Source of the DNA: Lentisphaerota bacterium
Lineage (GTDB): Bacteria; Verrucomicrobiota; Lentisphaeria; Oligosphaerales; Oligosphaeraceae
Assembly: GCA_012800565.1 (NCBI GenBank)
Contig: JAAZIZ010000284.1
Span: 1 to 5,332 of the forward strand
Length of the DNA stretch: 5,332 nt
Direction of reading: 5' to 3'
The notes under the pieces: model-generated
The model's database searches: none
The model's input: only the letters and a program-made list of their open reading frames with translations
What the model was told of the DNA's origin: nothing
Program-made: the position numbers and the translations under genes
Shown: piece after piece, positions 1 to 5,312 of the stretch
Numbering within the stretch: position 1 is the first letter of the stretch
Layout: every line of letters starts with the position of its first letter

Positions 1-1386
1 CGCCGTACCGGGACGGTAGTCGGGATGCTCGCGGCTGACCGCAGTGATGTCGTCCCGCAGGCCGTAGGCCACGCCGGCTTTCACCACGCTCAGGCGGACA
101 TAAAAACAGGTGTCCTCACAATCCGTCCGGACCAGGAGCCGCACACGAGCGCCCCCGTTGAACACCCGGCGCTTCGACAATGGCCGGGAGAGGAATGACA
201 CGATATCGTAACGCGAATTCGGCGGCGGCTGGACACGCATACCGTCAAAGTTCAGGCAGCATCCGCCCGGGAAAGTCGCCGGGGCATAAGGGTTATACAA
301 GTATTGGATTTCGCCGGTCGGTCCCGGCTCAAGGTCCAGCGCATGATCATTCAGGAAGAAAGTCAGCGGTGTTTTTCCCTGCGGCAGCATGGGTGCACTG
401 TGCCAGCGATTCTCCCACATCGTGTAGTAGGTGACCTTGCCAAGCTCGCCAAAATGCAGCGCGTCACCGCGCCGGAGATGATTGAACCAGTTTATGGCAT
501 AATCCGGCCAGACCTCTTTCAGCCCGCCGCGCGGGAACTGCACCGGCATCGACGGCATATAGCTGGTGTTGTGTTCGTAGGGGGTGATGATCAACGCACT
601 ACGCGCCCGCTGCTCTGCCGACATTGAATTCCACATCTCAATCACGCCCTCGGTATAGATATCGTTAAACGCGGTAATCAGCAGCAGAGGGATGCGACAG
701 CGGCGCACAGCATCCAGATAGTCGCCGCCGGCCGCCGGGGTACTCCAGAACGGATCATCCTGGTCCGGGTGCAGCAAGGGCTCATCGAACGAAGGCACTG
801 CTTCCCCGAACACCACCCGGGAGAAATCTGACAAGGGCAGCAGACGGAAGCTGTCCGGACAGAAGTTTTTCCTGGTCAGGCTGTTCTGCTTGTAAACCCT
901 GGCAAACCAGGAACCATGCAGCCCGGTCTTGAAAAAGCCGTTCCGGAACAGAATATTGTAGCGGACGCAATCCTGCACCGCCAGCAGCGCTCCCCGAACT
1001 TCCGGTGGAGCGGCATTGAGATAAGAAAAATGCACGCTGGACAGGTAGCTGCTCCCGCTGAGATAGACCTCGCCATTGCTGAATGGCTGCTGCCGGAGCC
1101 AGTCCAGAACTGCCAGTCCGTCGGCGCGTTCGTTCTCATAAGGGATGAAGTCTCCCTCACTGCGTCCGCAGCCGCGGACGTGCTGGTATACTACCGCATA
1201 TCCGTCCCGCAGGTATGGGCAGGCATCAGTCAGCATGCCTTCCAGGTCCACCACCTTGGTGACGTAGGGACTGCGCTGCAGGATTACAGGAAACTGCCCT
1301 CCCTTTCGGGGCAGCATGACTACTGTATAGAGACCGATGCCGTCAGGCAAGCGCACAATATGTTCCGTCGCAATTGCTTTCATCAT
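1..1386 (-). CDS. CocE/NonD family serine hydrolase (X-Pro dipeptidyl-peptidase-like), C-terminus beyond the window
   Basis: The minus strand is open from ATG at 1386 to base 1, giving 462 residues without a stop. The fold is the alpha/beta hydrolase of CocE/NonD enzymes, which cleave acyl esters or act as Xaa-Pro dipeptidyl peptidases. Visible landmarks: RSPY at 38-41 (the oxyanion-hole Tyr position in CocE), RGCGRSEG at 71-78, DWLRQQPFSNG at 95-105, and the nucleophile elbow GSSYLS at 111-116 with Ser113. The likely Asp is Asp242 in FNDIY, and the likely His is His272 in PYEHN. From about residue 330 the jelly-roll domain begins (YNPYAPATFPGG, then SFLSRPLSKRRVFNGG). The usual GxSYxG ends here in Ser instead of Gly. 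Family members are usually about 550-670 residues, so 100-200 are probably missing. There is no signal peptide, so it is probably cytoplasmic. GGGAG at 1391-1395 lies 4 nt before the first ATG and 7 nt before an adjacent second ATG (1383), which may be the true start. Family confident; substrate unknown. Confidence 0.9.
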   Translation of the reverse strand, partial: MMKAIATEHIVRLPDGIGLYTVVMLPRKGGQFPVILQRSPYVTKVVDLEGMLTDACPYLRDGYAVVYQHVRGCGRSEGDFIPYENERADGLAVLDWLRQQPFSNGEVYLSGSSYLSSVHFSYLNAAPPEVRGALLAVQDCVRYNILFRNGFFKTGLHGSWFARVYKQNSLTRKNFCPDSFRLLPLSDFSRVVFGEAVPSFDEPLLHPDQDDPFWSTPAAGGDYLDAVRRCRIPLLLITAFNDIYTEGVIEMWNSMSAEQRARSALIITPYEHNTSYMPSMPVQFPRGGLKEVWPDYAINWFNHLRRGDALHFGELGKVTYYTMWENRWHSAPMLPQGKTPLTFFLNDHALDLEPGPTGEIQYLYNPYAPATFPGGCCLNFDGMRVQPPPNSRYDIVSFLSRPLSKRRVFNGGARVRLLVRTDCEDTCFYVRLSVVKAGVAYGLRDDITAVSREHPDYRPGTA

Positions 1387-1390
1387 TCCG

Positions 1391-1395
1391 CTCCC
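1391..1395 (-). promoter_or_regulatory. Ribosome binding site of the CocE/NonD hydrolase
   Basis: The minus strand reads GGGAG here, followed by CGGA and two consecutive ATG codons. Spacing is 4 nt to the ATG at 1386 and 7 nt to the ATG at 1383. The usual optimum favours the second ATG, so the protein may begin MKAIATE rather than MMKAIATE. Confidence 0.6.
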
Positions 1396-1426
1396 AAAGT
1401 TTGCATAATCCGCCCTGCCCTGGTTT

Positions 1427-1924
1427 TCACAACTCGGCCTCCATTATGTAGTCGTTCATAAAGAACCCGTTGCCAATCGGATTGTCCACGGTTTTGACAG
1501 TCTTGAAGCCGTTGCGGCAATAGGATCGGATGGCCTTCGTGTTGTTGCGGTTCACATTCAGCCGCAAACGGCTGTAGCCGGCCGCCCGGGCTTCTTTCAG
1601 AGCCTCTTTGAGCATCAGCGAACCGAGGCCGCGTCCCTGATATTCAGTCAGCAGATAGCACTTGTGCAGTTTGGCAGTCTCCGGTGCATAATGCCCCCAG
1701 GTGAAGTATCCGATCGGTTTTTCTCCAGCGAACAGCCCGTAGAACTTAATTCCCTGGTCGTATTCACGCTCCATCACCTCGGGCGCGTACATCATCTGCA
1801 TCATATAGACTATCTGCTGTTCGCTGAGTATGGGCCGGAAAGTCACCGGCCAGACCACATCGGCCACCTGGCGCACCAGCGACAACTCATTTTTATCCAG
1901 AATCCGCAGTACGATGTTGTTCAT
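1427..1924 (-). CDS. GNAT family N-acetyltransferase
   Basis: This is a complete 165-residue protein of the GCN5-related N-acetyltransferase superfamily. Such enzymes move an acetyl group from acetyl-CoA to an amine on a small molecule or protein. The acetyl-CoA pyrophosphate loop is QGRGLG at 96-101, after the beta-4 strand (KLHKCYLL, 85-92) and before a helix (SLMLKEALKEARAAG). The beta-5 segment RLRLNVNRNN (119-128) and the following AIRSYCRNGF (131-140) form the usual motif B. The N-terminal part (VVWPVTFRPILSEQQIVYMMQMMY) resembles small stand-alone bacterial GNATs. The ATG at 1924 is chosen because AGGGAG lies 8 nt upstream; a TTG at 1942 would add six residues and place the Shine-Dalgarno inside the gene. 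It ends in TGA 40 nt before the downstream hydrolase on the same strand, which suggests one transcript. No membrane segment or signal is seen. The acceptor substrate cannot be inferred. Confidence 0.93.
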   Translation of the reverse strand: MNNIVLRILDKNELSLVRQVADVVWPVTFRPILSEQQIVYMMQMMYAPEVMEREYDQGIKFYGLFAGEKPIGYFTWGHYAPETAKLHKCYLLTEYQGRGLGSLMLKEALKEARAAGYSRLRLNVNRNNTKAIRSYCRNGFKTVKTVDNPIGNGFFMNDYIMEAEL

Positions 1925-1932
1925 GGTTGTTG

Positions 1933-1938
1933 CTCCCT
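1933..1938 (-). promoter_or_regulatory. Ribosome binding site deciding the GNAT start
   Basis: The minus strand reads AGGGAG 8 nt before the ATG at 1924. It lies downstream of the alternative TTG start at 1942, so it can only serve the ATG. Confidence 0.7.
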
Positions 1939-1944
1939 GCAATC

Positions 1945-1972
1945 AATATATACCGAAAGCAGACGGAGACAA
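1945..1972 (-). promoter_or_regulatory. Candidate sigma-70-type promoter for the GNAT-hydrolase pair
   Basis: On the minus strand TTGTCT (1967-1972) and TATATT (1945-1950) are separated by 16 bp. They match the -35 and -10 consensus at 4 of 6 and 5 of 6 positions. Transcription would begin near 1938, giving a leader of only about 14 nt that barely contains the Shine-Dalgarno. The match is by eye, and promoter consensus in this lineage is not known to me. Confidence 0.35.
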
Positions 1973-1984
1973 CCCGCCATAAGC

Positions 1985-2023
1985 AAAAAATCAGGCTGTG
2001 CCCGGGGCTGGGGCCGGCAGCCC
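1985..2023 (-). terminator. Hairpin plus T-run, possible minus-strand terminator or attenuator
   Basis: Reading the minus strand, GGGCTG (2018-2023) can pair with CAGCCT (1993-1998, one G-T wobble), followed after two bases by a run of six T (1985-1990). The 19-nt loop is long, and a competing stronger stem uses part of the same bases (2002-2025). There is no minus-strand gene upstream to terminate. If real, it would stop stray transcription from the divergent side or attenuate a promoter further upstream. Confidence 0.2.
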
Positions 2024-2025
2024 GG
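2002..2025. repeat. GC-rich inverted repeat in the divergent intergenic region
   Basis: CCGGGGCTG (2002-2010) and CAGCCCGG (2018-2025) pair as an 8-bp stem with one bulged G and a 7-nt loop (GGGCCGG). It lies midway between the two divergent genes. It could be a DNA or RNA hairpin; no role is shown by the sequence. Confidence 0.45.
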
Positions 2026-2053
2026 AAATCCATCCCGCTACGGGCAGACTGCC

Positions 2054-2080
2054 TGCAATTCTCCAGCCCCGCCAGTTGCA
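2054..2080. promoter_or_regulatory. Operator-like inverted repeat overlapping the plus-strand -35 candidate
   Basis: TGCAATT (2054-2060) and AGTTGCA (2074-2080) form an inverted repeat with 6 of 7 matching positions and a 13-bp spacer. The arm centres are 20 bp apart, about two helical turns, so a dimeric regulator could contact one face. The right arm overlaps the candidate -35 at 2076-2081. A smaller palindrome, GGCAG-A-CTGCC, ends beside the left arm at 2043-2053. The regulator is unknown. Confidence 0.3.
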
Positions 2081-2104
2081 CAACCGCATTTCGGACGATA
2101 CATT
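2076..2104 (+). promoter_or_regulatory. Candidate promoter for the DUF4838 gene
   Basis: TTGCAC (2076-2081) and TACATT (2099-2104) are separated by 17 bp. The -35 matches only in its TTG half (3 of 6), and the -10 at 4 of 6. The start would fall near 2111, giving a leader of about 40 nt. Weak by consensus, as might be expected for an activated gene. Confidence 0.3.
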
Positions 2105-2138
2105 ATGGGAAGCTTTTCTTTTCACCTGAAATCCTCCT

Positions 2139-2143
2139 GGGAG
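2139..2143 (+). promoter_or_regulatory. Ribosome binding site deciding the DUF4838 start
   Basis: GGGAG sits 6 nt before the ATG at 2150. The in-frame upstream ATG at 2105 and the open frame back to 1664 lack a comparable site. Confidence 0.7.
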
Positions 2144-2149
2144 ACAACC

Positions 2150-4702
2150 ATGCAAAACCGATATTTCTATGCGCCTCTATTCCTGCTGGCAGTGCTGTTG
2201 ACGGCAGCGCTTTGCCCTGCCGCCGCCAATGACCAGGAGCTGCTGATCATTGACGCGGGACACTCCGAGTACCAGATCGTATTCCCGGAACGCAGTGACG
2301 TTCTTCTGGAGAATTTCCACCGCAACACTGCCAAGCTGATACAGGATTGCCTGAAGCAGACTTACGGAGCCGAACTGCCAGTGGTACAGGAAAATCAGCG
2401 CGATTCGGACCGCCCGGGCATCTACCTGGGTGCCTGCAAAGCCGCAATCGCAGCCGGGCTTATCCGGGAAAAATACGGACTCTGGGAGCACGAAATCGTA
2501 GTCCGGGGCCGCGATGTCTTTCTGCTGGGCGAGGACCGCCGGGCTTCCAAAACCGAAAACTGGTACAACCATTACCATTACTGGATTCTTGGTTCGATCA
2601 AGGCCGGCCTGGTCTTCCTGCGGGAATTCGCCGGCGCAGAATTCCTGTTTCCCGGCCCCGAGGGCCTGGTTTATGGCCAGAAAAGCCCGCGTCTGGCCGT
2701 ACCCGCTGCTTACCACTGGCACCGCAAACCGGAACTTGTTTACAACATCGGCCCGCGCCAAGGGATGTTCTACGACTTGGCCAACGGGTTGCTGCCCGCC
2801 CCCTGGTACGGCACTTACGGCGGGCATTCGCACTCCAAGGCCGTAACCCGCAAGCTCTTCGGGGAAAGCCACCCGGAGTACTTCGCACTGCTGAACGGCA
2901 CTCGCGAAAACCCCAGCCGGAACCATGACCAATTCTGCCTCTCCAATCCCGAAGTCCAGGAATTGATTTATGGCGATATGCTCACCCGGGCGGATGCCGG
3001 TTATCAGATGGTCCAGCTGGCCCAGAGCGACGGCTTCCAGGGATGCGAATGTGCACCTTGCCAGGAATGGTTCCAGACCAGTGCCTGGTCAGAAAAACTC
3101 TGGTTGCTGCACCGCAACCTGGCGGAGCGTTTCGAACGGGAACGCCCCGGCAAGCAGGTCTGCATCATCGCCTACGGCCCAACCCGCACCCCACCGGCCA
3201 GCTTCCGGGATTTCCCCGCTAACGTGGTCATCGAACTGGCACCCTATAACGACGAGGTGTTCCAGCAATGGAAAGACTACCGCGTTCCGGGCGGCTTCGT
3301 TGTCTACCTTTACAACTGGGGCTGGTATCAGACGGAAGGCGCGACCCCGAAATGCACTTTCGCAGCCCTGGCTCAGCAGGCCCGCAATTTCCAGCGGGAC
3401 CGGATCATCGGCGTATATCGCTGCGGCAACGAATGCCTGCCCGGCCTGGAAGGCCCCGCACTGTATCTCTGGCAGAGGCTCTGCGAAGACCCCGGACTGC
3501 AGGAGCAGGAAATACTGCAGCACTACTATCAGAAAGCTTTCGGCAAAGCCGCCCCCCAGATGGCAAAATTCTACCAGCTCCTGGACCAACGCCTGGAACT
3601 GAAACTCTCCACCCAGAGCAATCACCGCGACTGGAATGACCCCGAGCTGCTGTCCGGCAAACGCACCGGATATGAGAATTTCCAGCTCCTGTCCCTGCGC
3701 TTCCCGGACCCGGTGCTGGCAGAACTTGAGGCGCAATTATCCGCCGCAGAAGCGGCAGGGACAGATGGTAACCCGGCCATCCAACGCAGCATACGGCAGG
3801 AATTCGATTATTTGCAACTGACCTGCGGAACTATTAACGCATACCTGCAGCTGCTGGAGAGCGGCACCTCGGAAGACTCCGGACGACTGGTCGATTTGAT
3901 GGTCCGGCGCACAGACTTTATCCAGGCCTTGCCCGGGCAGGAGAAGAAACCGGACCTCATTCTGGGACCAAGTTTTGCCGGCATGGAACGAGCGGTTCTC
4001 CAGGATAACGGGCGGCTGTCCGCGCCTTTCCGCGCCCCATTATGCTGGGATGCGCATTGGCTGCGGGACAAGCAGGTCAAGATTCTGGCCCGGGAATTGC
4101 GTCCCGCCCCGCCTGGGCAACCCTCTCCTGAACCGCAATATCTGGTCTGTGAATATGTCACCCGCCCAGGTGAATATATCACCGCCCGGCCAGTCTCCAT
4201 CACCAGCCGCTGTGATGAACAGAACCTCTATATCAGCTACCGCTGCGAGAATGTCGCCCCGGAATTGCGTAAACATCAGCATATCTATCTCCGCCTGGCT
4301 CCGGAGGGTGATCTGCGCCGGATGATTTACATCCACACCGCACCGGTCAGCAGTGCCAAAGTCGCGTTCAGTACCCTCAGCAAGACCTCGGAGGAAAACG
4401 ACCACAACGGACATGTCTTTGTCAGAAAAAGCGACGCCTGGGCCTCCTGCCAGGCCCCCGCGCCTGACCTGCCTCCCCGCAACGAGCAGGAGGTCAGCGC
4501 TCAAATCATCATCCCGTTTGCCGTGCTGGGCTGCCCTGCCCCGGCCGCAGGAGCACGCTGGCAATTCAACGCCAGCTACTGCCTGGTGGAGTTCAGCGAC
4601 GGCAAAGTCACCGGTTATCAGAAATACATCTGGGAATTCAATCCCCGGCCCCGGAGCTGGCGCACCTACGGCGACGCGATGGGGACGATCATTTTCCCGT
4701 AA
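2150..4702 (+). CDS. Secreted DUF4838 domain protein with C-terminal carbohydrate-binding-like domain
   Basis: This 850-residue exported protein probably binds or degrades a glycan. Residues 1-26 are a Sec signal peptide: RYFY, a hydrophobic core at 8-22, and an AAA cleavage site before Asn27. Cys22 follows Leu, so there is no proper lipobox. Residues 28 to about 185 resemble the N-terminal domain found in alpha-glucuronidases (GH67) and in DUF4838 proteins (IYLGACKAA, then GSIKAGLVFLREFAGAEFLFPGPEG). Residues from about 195 to 520 are the DUF4838 core: HPEYFALLNGTR from 241, FCLSNPEV at 262-269, SDG at 293-295, CECAPC at 299-304, YLYNWGW at 386-392 and GVYRCGNE at 421-428. A helical stretch follows, then an immunoglobulin- or CBM9-like beta domain from about 625 to 850 (WDAHW near 633, SITSRCDEQNLYISYRC from 683, and a terminal WEFNPRPRSWRTYGDAMG). 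The start at 2150 is supported by the RBS and signal peptide. It is transcribed divergently from the GNAT. The reaction is unproven; DUF4838 confident, C-terminal domain moderate. Confidence 0.9.
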   Translation: MQNRYFYAPLFLLAVLLTAALCPAAANDQELLIIDAGHSEYQIVFPERSDVLLENFHRNTAKLIQDCLKQTYGAELPVVQENQRDSDRPGIYLGACKAAIAAGLIREKYGLWEHEIVVRGRDVFLLGEDRRASKTENWYNHYHYWILGSIKAGLVFLREFAGAEFLFPGPEGLVYGQKSPRLAVPAAYHWHRKPELVYNIGPRQGMFYDLANGLLPAPWYGTYGGHSHSKAVTRKLFGESHPEYFALLNGTRENPSRNHDQFCLSNPEVQELIYGDMLTRADAGYQMVQLAQSDGFQGCECAPCQEWFQTSAWSEKLWLLHRNLAERFERERPGKQVCIIAYGPTRTPPASFRDFPANVVIELAPYNDEVFQQWKDYRVPGGFVVYLYNWGWYQTEGATPKCTFAALAQQARNFQRDRIIGVYRCGNECLPGLEGPALYLWQRLCEDPGLQEQEILQHYYQKAFGKAAPQMAKFYQLLDQRLELKLSTQSNHRDWNDPELLSGKRTGYENFQLLSLRFPDPVLAELEAQLSAAEAAGTDGNPAIQRSIRQEFDYLQLTCGTINAYLQLLESGTSEDSGRLVDLMVRRTDFIQALPGQEKKPDLILGPSFAGMERAVLQDNGRLSAPFRAPLCWDAHWLRDKQVKILARELRPAPPGQPSPEPQYLVCEYVTRPGEYITARPVSITSRCDEQNLYISYRCENVAPELRKHQHIYLRLAPEGDLRRMIYIHTAPVSSAKVAFSTLSKTSEENDHNGHVFVRKSDAWASCQAPAPDLPPRNEQEVSAQIIIPFAVLGCPAPAAGARWQFNASYCLVEFSDGKVTGYQKYIWEFNPRPRSWRTYGDAMGTIIFP

Positions 4703-4735
4703 GGACAACCGCCAGAGAAATAGCTAAATAGTGCT

Positions 4736-4816
4736 GTCGGACAGGTCGGACAAGTCGGACAGGTCGGACAAGTCAGACGGGTCAGACGGGTCAGACAGGT
4801 CAGACAAGTCGGACAG
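4736..4816. repeat. Tandem array of nine 9-bp units, consensus GTCRGACRR
   Basis: Nine units follow one another without insertion or deletion, and a decayed tenth (GCCAGAAGA) occupies 4817-4825. Five variants occur in the order A B A B C C D E A, where A is GTCGGACAG, B GTCGGACAA, C GTCAGACGG, D GTCAGACAG and E GTCAGACAA. All differences are G/A exchanges at positions 4, 8 and 9. GTC and GAC never change, so every unit holds the interrupted palindrome GTCnGAC. On the minus strand the array reads as Leu-Ser-Asp (twice Pro-Ser-Asp) in a short open frame ending at 4724. Confidence 0.95.
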
Positions 4817-4843
4817 GCCAGAAGACAATACCTGTACTCGCCC

Positions 4844-4886
4844 CCTGTAAAATCTTTCTTTTTTCTTGAGGAATTCCTGTAAAATC
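4844..4886. repeat. Pair of 11-bp direct repeats CCTGTAAAATC around a palindrome
   Basis: CCTGTAAAATC occurs at 4844-4854 and 4876-4886, a 32-bp period. Between them are a pyrimidine run and the perfect palindrome AGGAATTCCT (4869-4878), which overlaps the second copy. This could be a remnant of a duplication; function unknown. Confidence 0.5.
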
Positions 4887-4986
4887 ATTATGTAGTCCAG
4901 GCTTGCAACTAACCCCTGACGGCTCTGGTGCCGGCAACGCCACAACCTGCGGGAGCACTGCCGGGTGTTTGACTAACCCAACCACA

Positions 4987-5081
4987 TATGGCAAAGCTCT
5001 TTTTCAGCACCAAGCTTCGCACCTTAACCATACCACTATGGCAAAGCTCTTTTTCAGCACCAAGCTTCGCACCTTAACCAT
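4987..5081. repeat. Tandem duplication, 45-bp identical copies at a 50-bp period
   Basis: The 45 bases at 4987-5031 recur without mismatch at 5037-5081, with ACCAC as the spacer. The same ACCAC precedes the first copy (4981-4985) with one extra A, so the original unit is about 50 bp. Each copy starts TATGGCAAAGCTC and ends CACCTTAACCAT. Each holds an imperfect hairpin, GCAAAGCT against AGCTTCGC (4991-4998 with 5013-5020; 5041-5048 with 5063-5070), one mismatch, 14-nt loop. Perfect identity points to a recent duplication or to conversion. Confidence 0.95.
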
Positions 5082-5093
5082 TTTGAGCGAGTG

Positions 5094-5109
5094 ATGGCAC
5101 TGCTGCCAT
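5094..5109. repeat. Small perfect hairpin ATGGCA-CTGC-TGCCAT
   Basis: A 6-bp perfect inverted repeat with a 4-nt loop lies 12 bp after the second 45-bp copy. Its left arm matches the ATGGCA near the start of each 45-bp copy, so its right arm could also pair with those. No T-run follows, so it is not a typical terminator. Confidence 0.4.
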
Positions 5110-5122
5110 GGTCCGCCTCCGG

Positions 5123-5264
5123 CCCCCCCCTCGCGCGTCCTATAATTTGGCTGCTGCGATTGGCGTTTCGTCCAGGAGTGGCAGCCCCCCCCCGCACGTC
5201 CTAAATTTGGCTGCTGCGATTGGCGTTTCGTCCGGGAGTGGCAGCCCCCCTCGCGCGCGTCCTA
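5123..5264. repeat. C-tract repeat of about 60 bp, two full copies and a partial third
   Basis: Copy 1 is 5123-5184 and copy 2 is 5185-5244; a third begins at 5245 and stops matching after about 20 bases. Each begins with a C-run (8, 9 and 6 C), then a CG-rich stretch and GTCCTA. Copies 1 and 2 then share 30 identical bases (5144-5173 and 5204-5233), one A/G difference, and GGAGTGGCAG. Differences otherwise lie in the C-run, the CG-rich stretch and a 2-bp indel. On the minus strand the unit reads as GLPLPDETPIAAAK-like peptide in one frame, probably a by-product. Confidence 0.9.
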
Positions 5265-5275
5265 AACATTCAGGG

Positions 5276-5312
5276 TTGGGGGTTCCCCCAATCGGTGGGG
5301 TGGGCCCCACCG
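5276..5312. repeat. Two adjacent GC-rich inverted repeats, REP-like
   Basis: TTGGGGG and CCCCCAA (5276-5282, 5285-5291) form a perfect 7-bp stem around TT. One base later CGGTGGGG and CCCCACCG (5293-5300, 5305-5312) form a perfect 8-bp stem around TGGG. Paired short GC-rich hairpins between genes are typical of REP/BIME-type elements; membership of a repeat family cannot be shown from one copy. No T-run follows on either strand within the window. Confidence 0.6.

Noticed and set aside
916..1461. Plus-strand open frame of 181 codons
   Set aside because: It is antisense to the CocE/NonD hydrolase, which has recognisable catalytic motifs; the plus-strand peptide has none.
1942..1942. TTG start for the GNAT
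   Set aside because: The AGGGAG site lies downstream of it, and the added residues do not resemble the family N-terminus.
1664..2149. N-terminal extension of the DUF4838 reading frame by 162 codons
   Set aside because: It runs antisense through most of the GNAT gene, has no Shine-Dalgarno site, and would bury the clear signal peptide that starts at 2150.
2195..2217. Lipoprotein signal at Cys22 of the DUF4838 protein
   Set aside because: The residue before the Cys is Leu, where a lipobox needs Gly, Ala or Ser; an AAA cleavage site follows.
2177..2932. Minus-strand open frame of 251 codons inside the DUF4838 gene
   Set aside because: Shadow of a GC-rich coding strand; no motif and no ribosome binding site. 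The same applies to the minus-strand frames at 3089-3736 and 4040-4708.
5038..5094. 18-residue peptide gene in the second 45-bp copy
   Set aside because: There is no Shine-Dalgarno, and copy 1 reads on into a different C-terminus; kept only as a remark in a finding.
4987..5264. CRISPR array or integron attC sites
   Set aside because: Copies are near-contiguous rather than separated by unique spacers of constant length. No GTTRRRY/RYYYAAC core pair could be matched (CCTTAAC fails at its first position).
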